A stretch of DNA of 64,000 nucleotides from Metellina segmentata (GCA_947359465.1 OX375881.1:123577967-123641966); one strand, 5' to 3'; shown: positions 51,201 through 62,962, counted from the stretch's first letter. Program-made: numbers and translations. The notes: generated by a model not told the origin, from the letters alone.

Positions 51201-53607
51201 CCTTTCACCTGCCAATGGGAACATTTTTTTGTGAATTTTTTAAATAATTTTATTTTTTTCTTTACAATAATCATACTTGCCGAAATGCCACATGATAATA
51301 TTAATTTATTTTAGGTGCCACCGTTTTTCAAAAAATAAATTCAGCTTTTTTACATAATTTAGGTCAAATTTACTGAATTTGTGAATTTCAAAATGTCATG
51401 CACATTTTAGTTTCTGCTGTTTTTAAAATATTTTTTTTTAATTTTACTGACGTGATTTGGTAGTCAAGGAACATATATTCTCTTACAAATTAACAGAATA
51501 TTTCGAAGCGTCATTTGTAGGAAGTAATTCTTACAACAATTTTGATGTTCCCAAATGGGAACATTGGCGTTTGGTATAGTGTTTGAGAGGATTTTTTTAA
51601 CTCGCAAAATTTGAGTCAATACTCTCCTTTTTTTAATTATCACAATTCTTCTGCTATGGGTAACTTAATGTGGTGACTGATTCTTTCATACTTCCAGCAG
51701 GCACTTTTGTATCTGCATGTGCCTAACACCCGTTTTCTCTGAAAACCGTGATACTCAACTGTAAGGTTATTGCATTGTTACAGTTATAAATGTTTACGAT
51801 TGGGATTATTTCTTTCACTCTAATCACCTTACAAGAATAGTAACCACATTCCCCTTTGGTGAAATGGTTGGTTGAAATGTATCACGTGACTTACGGGTAG
51901 GAAAAGCGAGGAGGGCGTTTTGAATGACCTTTGCAAAGATCACATTCCAACAACATTCATTTTCAAGACTCGACGAAGGTGTGACCTGTAGTCGTTACGG
52001 TTTCAACCAATGAGTTTCATTCGGACCAAAGATTTTCTTTCTCGCCTATCCCAGAGAGTACTACTGTATAGTATACGCTGAATGATGTAGTTTTAATCAT
52101 TTTTTTATGTAATGCGCCATTCCTAATAGAAATTGACTATTCAAGTGCTTCTCAGGTATCTCTTCTGGTCAACTACATCTTTCAGAGATACCTCGCAAGT
52201 TCCTGCGAGCCGCGCTTGAAGTTTTCAACTGCCTATCCGATGACGAGCTCGAGGACGTAGACTATCCTGATCTTTACATATTGCCATCTTATAAAGACGC
52301 TAATTTGAGTGATGAACACATCAACGATGAAGCTTTGAATGAGGTTCGTTCTCAAGATGTTTGTGGCCAGATGGAGCTGATGATTAAGAATGATGATGGT
52401 GATTCGACTATTTCAGATGACCGAATTCCCGATTCGGGCAAAGATCAAAGGAGAAGCACACCCTCATGTTCTGCTCCAAATGCAAAGAAGCTAAGACAAG
52501 AACCCAATCCCAAATGGAAATGGGATGCTACGTTAAATAATTATATTTCAGGAAAAAGCCTCGAAAAACTGGCTAAAAAATTTCCCTAGCTTGAGACATT
52601 GGATACTCTAGAGTTAATCCACAAAATACTCTCTATTAATTATGTCCAACATCTAGTTGAGATAACAGCGTTGTATACGCTGCAAAAGGGACATATAATA
52701 ACAGCTGTGAAGATATTCTGCAGTTCCTTAGTCAACTTCTTTTGAGCGGTTTCCACACGATGACTACAGAAGACTTATATTAGAGTAATTCTGAAGACAC
52801 ATGTGTTACAATCTTTCCTATGATAATGGCTAGGGCACGCTTTCGTCAGCTTAAAAAGTACTTTCATCTTGTTGACAATAATAAGGATGTTCAACCGGGT
52901 AATAAACTAGAAAAGATTGCGCTAATATACGATAATATGTGTAGAAACGTGATTCAGTTTGGAGTTTTTCCACGATGAACTCAGCATTGACGGATAAATT
53001 GTGCCGTATTATGGTCATCATTCTTGTAAGATGCTTATTCGTCACCATCAGATTTTGGTACAAAATTTGGATGAATGGGTATCTATAAAGGATGGAGATT
53101 TACTCAGGGAAACAGGATGGTGTCAAATCAATGGCTCCAATAGGATCAAGGGTCGTCTCAGCAAGACCAGGACCACGATCTCATCTATCAATTCACCTTA
53201 GAAAGACCAACGAACACTATCTCGTCGCTTGCACCCAAGGACGTTGCACATTGTGCACGAAGAATGCTAGAAAGCATTGCCTTGCATGCAAAACGCAGAT
53301 ACATTTATCTTGCTTCCCCCCGTAGCAATGGCAATAAGAGAAAAGTGTATCCTTTTGAAGAGAAATGTATAAAAGTATGTAATAGAAACCAAACTTAGTC
53401 CTCCTTTTGAATCTATTGCAAAAAAAATTACCTTTCGGAAAAATGCCCCTACTAACTTCATCCCAAACGCCAATGTTCTCAAATGGGAACATCGTCAAAA
53501 TCATACTTACGATTTTTTTTTCCGCCAAAAAAGGTTTAGAACAGTTATACTACATTTAAACGAAAAAAATGAAATAAAAATTTTAAAAATGAATTGCGTT
53601 TAAAAGG
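51201..53607 (+). mobile_element. piggyBac-like transposon inserted in family P
   Basis: Left TTAA (51197-51200) precedes CCTTTCACCTGCCAATGGG. The right end reads AAAAGG followed by TTAT (a likely mutated TTAA). Subterminal inverted repeats TGTTCCCAAATGGGAACATT (about 51547) and TGTTCTCAAATGGGAACATC (about 53474) bracket the transposase relic. TTAA targeting is diagnostic of piggyBac. Confidence 0.7.
52150..53325 (+). pseudogene. piggyBac-type transposase relic
   Basis: The acidic N-terminus (CLSDDELEDVDYPDLY, SDDRIPDSGKDQRRSTP) is followed by WKWDATLNNYISG, the family block VEITALYTLQKG, then decayed frames. ELSIDG.IVPYYGHH at about 52975-53015 carries the LSIDE.M.P(Y/F)(Y/F)G signature of piggyBac transposases with the Asp kept, and NGSNRIKGRLSK lies near it. 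The C-terminus has the Cys-rich domain RCTLCTKNARKHCLACKTQI then HLSCF. Stops at 52588 and beyond and several shifts make it inactive. Upstream AG at about 52155 could be an acceptor, but no exon was found. Confidence 0.7.
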
Positions 53608-54571
53608 TTATTGCTCCCCTAGAATAAGAAAAATGCAATAAAACGCAATTCACATGTACTAAATACGATTAAATACAAAATTACACGGGATAATATATTG
53701 CTTTTCGATCCAAATTGAACGAAACTATTGGCAAATTTATGTTTACAATTACTCCTTCCCTTGATAAACATGGGGTAATTGTAAACATTCAACTGCAGGT
53801 GCATTAAAAATCCCAGAAGCAAAAGTCAATGATTTTCTGTTTTGATAGAAATATAAGTGACCGTAGTAAAGAATTGGACCAAAATACCTTTCAATATATC
53901 ATAGGTGGCAGCAGAAAATGCAGCACACAAAAACTTTAAAACCCAAACTTTTCAACCATAAATTTTTCAACTAAACATATTGCTATCAGCTTTGGTTCAA
54001 AGAAATACGGGATCACCATATTGCATCCTCGGGTTGCCAGCTTTCATATTTCACAACCTTTTAGTTTCTCGGAATCCCACGTGGGCGCTTGTATAGCTTG
54101 TTTACAATTACCCCGCCTGACCCTATGTTGTCAAAGACAGCGAACCGTGTTGGAGTGATTTATCCCTCTTCATATTAGTATTCGAATTAGGGTTTTTGCA
54201 CATTACCGATAATCTCGTATCTGTAAATTGCCGACAGAGATTCTCAACAACATCTCGAATATTTTGGAGTCGTTTTTATAGGGTACAGTATACTTTGAAA
54301 ATCACCAAAATCCATTTGTTTCATTTTAGCGTTAAACATTAATTGATAAAACGATGTTAATCGCGGAAATACTTTTTTTATTTACGATCGTTTTTTACAG
54401 AATTATATAAACAACATAAAATAGAGTATATACGATTAGTAAGTACGACAAAAAGTATTTTTATTCATATTTATGACGTTCTTCCGATTTCGAAAGTTGG
54501 ATAATCATGTCAATCTGTAGGACATCAAAGTGAATATAAGAAATTCCTGATGCTACCAAATTTTGATATTG

Positions 54572-54700
54572 GTTTTTTGACCGTGGTTTAAAATTACGTG
54601 ATGTTGTCCTCTGATCTTTCCTTTCGGGTTTGACCCCGGACCGTCAAACAGTCCATTGTGTGTGTTGCTCTATTTCTACATTAATTGCAATACATACCTA
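54572..54700 (+). mobile_element. SINE-1 3' half
   Basis: TTGACCGTGGTTTAAAATTA, GTTGTCCTCTGATCTTTCC, GACCCCGGACCGTC, TACATTAATTGCAATACATACC. Confidence 0.65.
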
Positions 54701-56423
54701 AATTTCACAACTGTGAGTGATACAGTTACAAAGGATTTGATTGATAATATCGACACAATATTAAAAACTAATACGCTTGAGATCTGTCAATTATTGCTAA
54801 TTTATCAAATTTTTTACGTTTTTCGTTTGATGTACTAATTTCTTTATGACTTAACATTTTTAGATCAAACTTTATGTATAGACTTTTAGTTAAGAGCCAT
54901 CTACAAATTCCATAATAATCGCATCATATCTGTAAAAGTTTGCCTTGTATGTTCATTCCCTTATTTAGATTTCACAAATGACAGCAATAGCTTTTGTGGT
55001 GAAAGCAATAAGACGCAAGGTTTAGTTGATATAATAAATAGTATGCAAGAGTTTACTGAGAAGTTTATTACATTCATTTAAAATAGGGACCCAATCAGTT
55101 TTTAAATTCAACAATAGATACTGAAGAATTTTGAATTGATTTTCAATACGGACCATTTCTATATGACTTATCTCTATTACCCACAACTTTTAAATTAATT
55201 GAAAATGTCTACGTAAATTTCTGTGTAATAAGGTTTACTTTAAACGAAAATTTCATTGATATATGTTGACCAAATAAATGATACTGATTTTAAGTCTGAG
55301 TCATAAACTGATTCCTCAACAGAAAGGAACAAATTAAGAAAAATTACCTGTTTTCGATGTTCACTATTTTGTGGGAACAAAAGAGTGTTTTAAGATATTA
55401 GACACATTTACTAAACGAGATGAAGTACTGGACTCATAAATTTTGAGGTGTTTTATTCTACCCTTTTACACCGAAATATTTAACTCACTTGAATATTCTT
55501 TTTATCTTTCGTTTAATAAATACCCTGTGTTATTTCATGATTAATTTAATTTTTTCTTTCTTTGAATTAGACTCTCAAACGTATTCTATATTTAATACAT
55601 TCATTTAATTTAGCTTGTCTAACCTTACTACTGGTATAATGGTCTTTTTACCGGTTATTTTTCCCCATTTTCTTTACTTTTTTTATGTGCAAGCTGTAAT
55701 CTTTTCTCATTACTGCTTTAATGACACGCTTTTTTTTCCAGATGTGATCAAATTCAGCTGAAAATAATTTCGATTCAAGTGGAGGCCATATTTTTTGTAA
55801 ATACCGTATTTTTTAGGCTTCGTATATATGCGTAGCATTTTTTAATTCCAACGCCAATATAAAAAAGTAATCTTTTTTTCTAATTTCAGAATATTTAATA
55901 AACCAAGTTCAATGCTCCGAATTGAAAAAAAAAACTTTTAATTTTCTTCACACAAGGCTCATTTGCTTTGCTTGTTTGTGATAATTTCCGCGTTTATTTT
56001 TTGTGTCTCACTTAAGACTTCTTTCTAATCTATTTATTTTACATGTACCGACTCCAAAGTGGTATAATAAATGATAAGATAAGAGTGGTGGTTTGTAGTA
56101 TCCGATACATTACAACTTATGGCGATTTATAACCAAATGTGGTAACATTCCAGTTTTCGCCAGATTGCGCGCTTTCATCTATTTTAAGGCAACATTTCGT
56201 ATATTTCTGCCATTTTTTCTTTTTTTTTTTCTTTACATCAGTTGTGTCTGTCGTTGTTCCGTCCGGAACTCTCGAATTTTTTGTTGATTCTTTCAAAATG
56301 CACTTTTATTTTGCTTTGATAGGGTTAACCCCTCGCGAGTTTTGCGTTTTAAACTTTAAAATATGATATATATAAATGGGATTAATTTGTAAAAAACGAA
56401 AAAAAAATTTATAAATTCAATGG
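54701..56423. other. No gene or recognisable transposon, 1.7 kb
   Basis: Very AT-rich with homopolymer runs and no ORF above 75 codons. No SINE, TIR or transposase trace was seen, which is unusual for this window. Confidence 0.45.
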
Positions 56424-57668
56424 AACAAATTTGAATTGCAAATCTTCTAATTTTTCTGTGGTATTTACTCTAAACATGTACATTTTTTTGCGTTGTTTCA
56501 TCAATTAAATCCAGATTCAAATCCTTAATTTTTGAAAATTGTTGGAAAAATGTAAAGAATTGAGAAACAAAATTCTGGTTAGCAAAACGTCCAAAAATTT
56601 GGAAAATTCCGGATTTTGGACAATTTCAGATTTTGGACTCTTTATTATATAACTAATCGTATTAATTCTTTTTTTTTTGCAAAAATGTTTGATTATAGCA
56701 TACATTTGTAACCTGTAAAGATGTATCTCAGTAATTTATATTAAAAACATTGGATGGTCTTTGTGTAGGAAATTCTCAAAATGTATAACAAGGAGCAACC
56801 AAAAAGTGGTTATACGCATAGAAGCAAACAGTAAAAGGTTCTCTGTGGCAGGCACGGGTTGCATGTTATATACTGTGACTTACCTACAAAAAATTCCTCC
56901 TGGTACAGTGGTTTATACGCATAATAGCCAACGGTGAAAGGTTCTCGCCGGCCACGAAGGGCGGCCAGGTAGCCGGTAGGCAGGGATCGCGTGTTATACG
57001 CTGTGACTTATCTACAAAAAATTCCTCATTCTACAGCAGTTTATACGCATGGAAGCCAACAGTGAAAGGTTATCGCTGGCAGGCAGGGGTCGCACGTTAT
57101 ACGCTGTGACGTAGCTACAAAAAAATTCCTCCAAGTATAGTGGTTTATACGCATTGCATTGAAACCTTGTGCGTTATACGCTGTGACTTGTATACAAAAA
57201 TATTCCTCCTGGTCCCGTGGTTGCAAAAAAATTCCTCATTTCCATGTCCATATCTTCATCTCTGACCAATAATATCCCCATCGAGTTGCCCACATAATAC
57301 TAAATAAATTGCTAGAAGAATTCTTAGATGAAATTCCATCTCATATAGATAAAACAAACCTCCATTGATTTTTCTCACATTGAAAAATAATTGGTGGATA
57401 CCATTACCCAAAAAAGAACTGACTTATCTACAAAAAAAATCCTCATTTTTAATTCCCTATGTATACAAAATCCCAAATCCGGAACTGTTAAACATCCAGA
57501 CGTATCGCTAACCGGCGTATTTTCTTTTAAATATTCTCTTACATCTTTCCGATTTTTTTAATCAGTTTAACCTGGACCTATTTGAGGAAACAACGCAAAA
57601 TAACGGACATGTTCAGAGTAAATACTCCTCTGTAAAAATTAGAAGATTTGCAAGTAAAATTTGTTGCC
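56424..57668. mobile_element. Foldback-type element enclosing a tandem array
   Basis: Arms of about 215 bp at 56424-56640 and 57455-57668 are inverted copies (TTGCAAATCTTCTAATTTTT, GTATTTACTCT.AACATGT, TTGCGTTGTTTC, GTTAGC.A.ACGTC). Between them lies a ~103-bp tandem repeat. No transposase. Confidence 0.65.
56805..57240. repeat. ~103-bp tandem repeat, four units
   Basis: Units start GTGGTTTATACGCAT near 56805, 56908, 57036 and 57139. They contain AAGCCAACAGTGAAAGGTTC, GGCAGGCAGGGGTCGC, GTTATACGCTGTGACTTA and CTACAAAAAATTCCTCC. Unit 2 is about 25 bp longer (GGCGGCCAGGTAGCCGGTAG region). Confidence 0.7.
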
Positions 57669-58039
57669 AAGAATTAAAAACGTCTTTCCTTTTTAAAAAA
57701 TTATTCCTATTTACGTAATGTATGCAAAGGTTCACAGTGTGGATTTTGCTATATGGTGGCCATCTTGTATTGGCCGCCATCTGGTTTGGCGAAAAACATC
57801 GCTTTGACGACTAACGTATCGGATGCTACCACTCCCCCGATAAGAGATTTCTTTGAATGTTTATTGAGCATAAGCAATATTTTTGGGCTTCGTAACTGAC
57901 GGATTGCATATTGAGCCAACAAATTATAGTATCGTGTCATGGTGCGTAGTCTATGTCGGGATTCAACAGTTTAATAAGGTCGGCCGGAAGGCATCTAACC
58001 CTTTAATAGAGATGAGTACCCTATATTTGGAGGGGGCTT
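57669..58039. other. No assignable gene
   Basis: A minus frame at 57749-57940 (LLAQYAIRQLRSPKILLMLN, KHSKKSLIGGVVASD) looks like old repeat-derived sequence. Not identified. Confidence 0.35.
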
Positions 58040-58125
58040 AGACTCGGTCACCCGGATGGAAGAGTAAAGGATTGAGAAGTATGGGTTGACGAGTTTCAAA
58101 CTCGATTCAACCAAAAATCGTAGCT
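58040..58125 (+). mobile_element. SINE-1 head
   Basis: GTCACCCGGATGGAAGAGTA, GACGAGTTTCAAACTCGATT and CAACCAAAAATCG. Confidence 0.55.
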
Positions 58126-59054
58126 GGTAGTTTTTACAAGGGCATTCCGATATCCCCTTGTAAATTGAAATTTTCCATCAGTATCGAGTATATTCATTAC
58201 AAGTTGTCGGTGGCGTTGGTTCAAATGCTTAAGCTTACTCTAGGTTATTTGTGTATGTCCATGACTTTATTTCCAGAAAATTCCGCAAACTTTTCAGTTT
58301 ATTTCTGTAGTTTCAGATATCAGAGTAGTAAATCTAGGACTAAGGTTTACTTTCACAATTTTGAGATCCAGACTTAGGATTCTATCTAAATCTGAAGCTA
58401 TGAGGGGCGGATCACATGGAAACTGAATGGTAGAAACTCGTCCTACTTTTTGATACCTTCCGTAGTAGAGCCGCGTTGATCGAAATCCAAATCGAACTCG
58501 CTTCCTGATCCACGCAATTTAGGGGACAGATCCAAGCGAAAAGTAGATGAAAGTTAAAATCTATTCTCTCGCTTCCTGATACACATAATTCAATTTCAGA
58601 TCTCATTCCAACAGACCTTTTGTTTCACTTTCAGAAAGCGCATTCCCTGGGCGTATGATGGGGTTCGAAATGCAGGGGCGGAACTCTTCCATCTCTACCC
58701 CGTTGCCAGCTTCTATTCCCTTTCACTGCGCGTGTAAACAAAAGCTCTGTTTTCGGAGTCACGTCTGAGGTTCTCAAATAGATGCAATTCCAGATAAATG
58801 TTCACCTCATTTCGAAGCTCGAATAAATGATGGGAAAATAGACGGCAATTGAGATAAAGAGGGAGCTTTTATTTGCTATAGATATTTTCGACCCGTGTAG
58901 TGGGTTATTTCCGTCTAGAGTATCTGCTGAAAAGTGATTTGGGGTGCTCTATAAAATTGCGCCTTCAAAGATTCGAGAAAAGAACCTTTATCCAAGCTGA
59001 AGTAATAACTTAGATTTGTGTTGGTCTTTTTGAAACATTTCTTTTTATCCACAG
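58126..59054. other. No gene seen
   Basis: Spacer with short frames only. CTCGCTTCCTGATCCACGCA (58498) and CTCGCTTCCTGATACACATA (58568) mark a small 70-bp direct duplication. Confidence 0.4.
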
Positions 59055-59350
59055 CTGCATTGGCCCGGCTGGAGGAGAAAACGGACTTGCAACCGTCGCT
59101 AGTTCCAATCCAAACAAAGACCGTTGTGTACATTGTGGGCTGTTGCACATTCCATCTGTCGTGGTATCAAATGTCCTCACGTGAGCGGGGTGTGGTAGTG
59201 TGGAGAGTGGGGTGCCAGCTCGGATGTTGCCTCGTCATGTGACCGTGGTTCAAAATGACGTGGTGTCCTCGGATCTTTGCCTTAGGGGATTGATCCTGGA
59301 CCGTCGTCAGTATCCCGTTGTGTTGCTCTAATACGACGTTAGTTAAAAAT
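59055..59350 (+). mobile_element. SINE-1, full length
   Basis: TTGGCCCGGCTGGAGGAGAA, AAAGACCGTTGTGTACATTG, GGTTCAAAATGACGTGGTGT, ACGACGTTAGTTAAAAATTA. Confidence 0.75.
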
Positions 59351-59494
59351 TACCAATTTGCCAAGTTGCGAGACCTCTGGCCCTATGAGCTCGAATTCGA
59401 ATCCTGATCTTGATGTGGATGGTCGCATCAGATAGAATTCCACACTACGTAGATAACGGGATTAGTATTTGAAATGCCATCGATCCCTATCGAA

Positions 59495-59640
59495 TGAGGT
59501 GCAGCTGTAGTGTTGGAAGAGTACAGGATTATCAGTCGAGGGTTGCGAGTTCGAAACTCGTTCGAACCAAAGTCCGTCGTGTACCAGGAGGGGGGCTGGT
59601 GCATGTTAAATGCCCTGAAAGAGGAATGCTTTCACGCGCA
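59495..59640 (+). mobile_element. SINE-1 5' part
   Basis: GTAGTGTTGGAAGAGTACAG, GGTTGCGAGTTCGAAACTCG, AAAGTCCGTCGTGTACCAGG, GGCTGGTGCATGTTAAATG. Good B box. Confidence 0.7.
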
Positions 59641-59659
59641 CGTTATTTTCTAAGATTCG

Positions 59660-59955
59660 TAGGTAAGTAATTGAATTACAGTCGCACTGGAGGAATATAA
59701 CAGACTATTGGGGACCGTCCGAGATCAATCCCAAATTGGAAGAACCGAGGACACCACCACATAATTTTGATCCTCGGTCCGATGACGAAGCAACACTTGA
59801 GCTGGCACCCCACCCTCCTAATTAAAACTCCATGCCAATAATATCACATTTGAGACCACGACAGATTTAACTTTCACCCATCCCCCTTGTAAACGACGGT
59901 CGTGTGATTAATTCTAACTCGCAACGATCCCGTTACTCTTCCAACTTGGCTACCT
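59660..59955 (-). mobile_element. SINE-1, full length, minus strand
   Basis: Reverse order of tail, body and head: TAGGTAAGTAATTGAATTAC, GCACTGGAGGAATATAACAG, TTGAGCTGGCACCCCACCCT, TTGTAAACGACGGTCGTGTG, TTCCAACTTGGCTACCTC. Confidence 0.75.
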
Positions 59956-60589
59956 CTTTTACTCGGGTTGTTGTTGTTCTGTCAAATGATATTCAGTTTG
60001 GGTAAGTGTATGAGAATAAATTTCTTTTAAACTTTTCACTTCCAATCAATAGTTGATGGGATGGAAGCATGTTACGTTTTCTACGGGAAGAATCGGGTAC
60101 TTGTGTATAAGGAAGAATTGAAATCGAAACCAGAAAGTATGTGCTATTGATTCAGACTAAATGTTTTCCGATAAGTGGTACGGAAAGCGAAAATAAAATG
60201 TTGAAGGATGCAAGAAACTACAGAAAGAAATAGTTTAAAAACGGGAAACTTTCTTTTAAAGGATATGAATAAAATGAAACTGGTTCGGATTTAAACATAA
60301 AATGTGTTTCACAATCGTTCAAAGTTTGTTCGAACTACACTTGTGTGAGTTTTACGAAAATATAGAATATCTTCAATGTACACATCCAAGTATCTATTCA
60401 AGTTAGGATGATGAATGAAAATTACAAAAGAACTCAGTTACACTGTTGAAAGAGTATAAAGATATGTTACTGTATGTTCTCTTTACGAGTTATAATGCGA
60501 ATTCGAGTTTAAAGTTCCTTTTCATTTTTTGGAAGTCTAGCCATTTGTATACCATATTGAATTTCAACTGAAATTATCGTCATCTAACA
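59956..60589. other. No gene seen
   Basis: AT-rich spacer between SINE copies. Confidence 0.4.
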
Positions 60590-60705
60590 GGTTCAAAATT
60601 ACGTGGTGCTGTCCTCTTCCTTCGGGTTTGATCCCGCACCGTAGTTTATAGCCCGTTGTGTTGCTCCAGGAATTCGTTAATCAAAATACCTACCTACCTT
60701 CCAAA
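60590..60705 (+). mobile_element. SINE-1 3' part
   Basis: GGTTCAAAATTACGTGGTGC, TTTGATCCCGCACCGTAG, CCCGTTGTGTTGCTCCAGG, AATACCTACCTACC. Confidence 0.65.
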
Positions 60706-60779
60706 AATTGCCGTCCGGGAGACATATTCTTCAGGTGACTTCACGGACCTGAGGTACTCTAGTGATATTTTCTTTTCCA

Positions 60780-60920
60780 GGGCTACGGTTGGAAGAGTAT
60801 CGGAGTAGAGCAACCGGCGGTTTGCGAGTTACAATCCAGACATGTACAAAGTGGGGTTGTTGCACATTAATCTGTCGTGGTCTCAAATGCCGTTGCCCTG
60901 ATGTTGAAGTGCGGAGAAAA
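60780..60920 (+). mobile_element. SINE-1 5' part
   Basis: GGGCTACGGTTGGAAGAGTA, GGTTTGCGAGTTACAATCCA, ATGTACAAAGTGGGGTTG, TCTGTCGTGGTCTCAAATG. Confidence 0.65.
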
Positions 60921-61371
60921 TCCCTTGTGCTTGACCTTTAGTGTGTTCGGAATGCCGACTATATTCTGATTTGGTTAGTGTTTGACGCCAGCTTCTGTTC
61001 TTCCACCGCGCGCTTTACAAACTTGAGATGAACAGGTGAAATAGAGCGTGCTTTGCAGGTGGTGTTCGTCCATATGATCTCTGATTGGTTTTTGACTTTT
61101 ATCGTTGAGATATTTTTAGACTGACAGAGCACGTTGTAGGCGATGTTAGAGACTGCTACAGAGATCAAAGCAGCGGGAGAGGCTTGTTCACCACGCTGGA
61201 CTGTGAGATACATACTTTTTTATATTGAGGTAATGATGATGTTAATGTGATGATGTGAATACTGTTTATATTAATATTTTTGGAGTAAGAACTTAAATAT
61301 CTAAGCTGTTGGATGGTTTTACCTTGTGCACGATTCGTACTGTTTTACCCCTACCTTTTTGAGGTGACACC
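60921..61371. other. No gene seen
   Basis: A minus frame at 60959-61213 is unassigned. The rest is AT-rich. Confidence 0.35.
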
Positions 61372-61535
61372 ACAGTGGGGTGCCGGCTCAGGTGCTGCCT
61401 TTTCATCTAACCTTCATTCAAAATTACTTGGTGTTGTAATCAGATCTATCTGTTCAGGGGATGATTCCGGACCTTCGCCAATAGTCCGTTGTGTTGCTTC
61501 ATTGTGACGTTAATTAACTACCCATCTACGTACAG
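61372..61535 (+). mobile_element. SINE-1 3' two thirds
   Basis: CAGTGGGGTGCCGGCTCAGG, ATCTAACCTTCATTCAAAAT, CGCCAATAGTCCGTTGTGTT, TGTGACGTTAATTAACTACC. Confidence 0.65.
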
Positions 61536-61714
61536 GAAACATCTATCACCTGATACACTACCGCCACCTACAGACAGAACTCACTTATCAGAGCCTCTCC
61601 ATGAATTTTTAGACATCAAAGTCAGGCAACCCATACTACAGGTTCTTTTAAAAGTGGGAAATGGCGATCCAAGAACACTTTCGGTTAACTAACACTCGGT
61701 TGAACCACTCTTTC

Positions 61715-61890
61715 GGTTAACTGGGACAACATCTGAGTTGGCACCCCACTCTCCAAACTTCCACGTCAAAGTGTGCACATTTGAGGTCATGACAGATTTG
61801 ACATTCACCAGCATTATATACATTATATACACGACGGTCTTTGGTTTTATCTAGTTTCGAACTCGCAACTCTTCAGTTGCAAACCTTGCA
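61715..61890 (-). mobile_element. SINE-1 head and body, minus strand
   Basis: TTGGCACCCCACTCTCCAAA, GAGGTCATGACAGATTTGAC, ACACGACGGTCTTTGGTTTT, TTTCGAACTCGCAACTC. Confidence 0.7.
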
Positions 61891-62534
61891 TATGGACACA
61901 ATTTATGATTGATATTTTCGTCAACGAGAAGTTTATTATCCGTCATGGAGATTAAAAATGCTTTGAACCGCATAAAGTGTATCTCCCAGTATTAATTAAA
62001 TCTAATTTATTAAAAATATTAGATTAGTTGTCCTTATTAACTGTCGCAAAGGATTTTGTATTTCCTTATCTCCCGGCAAAATTTGTAATTAATCATCACT
62101 TTCGTAAGAAGGAATATCAAATGCCTAAGAATGGCTTTAAGTCTTATCCACCAGATGATGGAAGGGGTTAATGAAATTTATGAGTACGTGTATTTAATGA
62201 GTTTATTCAGTAGTAATCCTCATCTAATTAAGTTAGTATTTCATTAAATTGTCACGCATGTTAGCTGTGTCAGGAGAAATGTCGAATTAAGAAAGATAAA
62301 GTAAGTTGGAATCGAAACGTGAGAATTTAATACTTTAAAAAATAAAATAAATTTTATACCGGTAGTTAAATATTTATTGGTCGGGTTTAATTATTTACTT
62401 CAATTTTTACAAGTTTTGTTTTCATTTTATTCCCTTTGTACTCAAAACAATATTTTCGGATGTTTGAAAAAGATTGAGGGATTGGAAGACCGAAGCTGCC
62501 GTATATCTCCGACTTAATTGGGTATTTTTTTAAA
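61891..62534. other. No gene seen
   Basis: AT-rich spacer inside the SINE cluster. Confidence 0.4.
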
Positions 62535-62630
62535 TTAAGGTTACACTGGAGCAACACAACAGGCGTTTGGTAACGGTCTGGGATCAACCCCGAAGGAAAA
62601 CACCACGTCATTTCGAACCACGGTCAGTTG
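62535..62630 (-). mobile_element. SINE-1 3' fragment, minus strand
   Basis: ACACTGGAGCAACACAACAG, GGTCTGGGATCAACCCCGAA, ACCACGTCATTTCGAACCAC. Confidence 0.65.
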
Positions 62631-62674
62631 GGAATATTGACGAACAAATACTATCACACATTCCCATGCCCATT

Positions 62675-62962
62675 GGGGCACCGGTAATCTGGATGGAAGA
62701 GTAGCGGATTAGTAACCGAAGGGTTCCGAGTACGAATCTCGCCAAACACTGTCATATACAGAAGCTGGTGCACGTCAAATCCTTCTAGACCTCAAAAGTC
62801 CTTACTCATAAATACCAGTGCGTGGTGTCGAAATCAGGAGAGTGGGGTCCAGAAAATGTCTTGGTGTTTCTTCATATCTTTCCCTTCGATATTGATCCCT
62901 GTCTGTCGCCAGTAGTCCGGTTTTTTGCTGCAGTGTGACGTTAATTAAAAACAATATCAAAA
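62675..62962 (+). mobile_element. SINE-1, near full length
   Basis: ACCGGTAATCTGGATGGAAG, GGGTTCCGAGTACGAATCTC, TCTTTCCCTTCGATATTGAT, GTGTGACGTTAATTAAAAAC. Confidence 0.7.

Larger units (their letters stand above)
50073..54125 (-). mobile_element. Pogo-like family P, copy 2, split by piggyBac
   Basis: Ends GGGTAAAGCGGGGTAATTG (50073) and, inverted, GGGTCAGGCGGGGTAATTG (54125) are flanked by TA at 50071-50072 and 54126-54127. Without the piggyBac insertion (51201-53607) the element is about 1.65 kb. It keeps the C-terminal part of a transposase on the minus strand. The 5' 500 bp also occur, in plus orientation, at 46612-47165. Confidence 0.6.

Noticed and set aside
46612..54125. One 7.5-kb transposon with 500-bp terminal repeats
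   Set aside because: The homology of the left arm continues across the piggyBac insertion point of the right copy, and a second family terminus exists at 50073. Two separate inverted copies explain the data better.
56139..56366. 75-codon plus-strand ORF with Phe-rich runs
   Set aside because: Composition is driven by T homopolymers; no recognisable domain.
59495..59580. Possible tRNA genes from strong B-box sequences (here and at 5471, 13215, 21245, 32345)
   Set aside because: Each is followed by a fixed SINE body, the cloverleaf arms do not close by eye, and the copies recur many times; they are tRNA-derived SINE heads.
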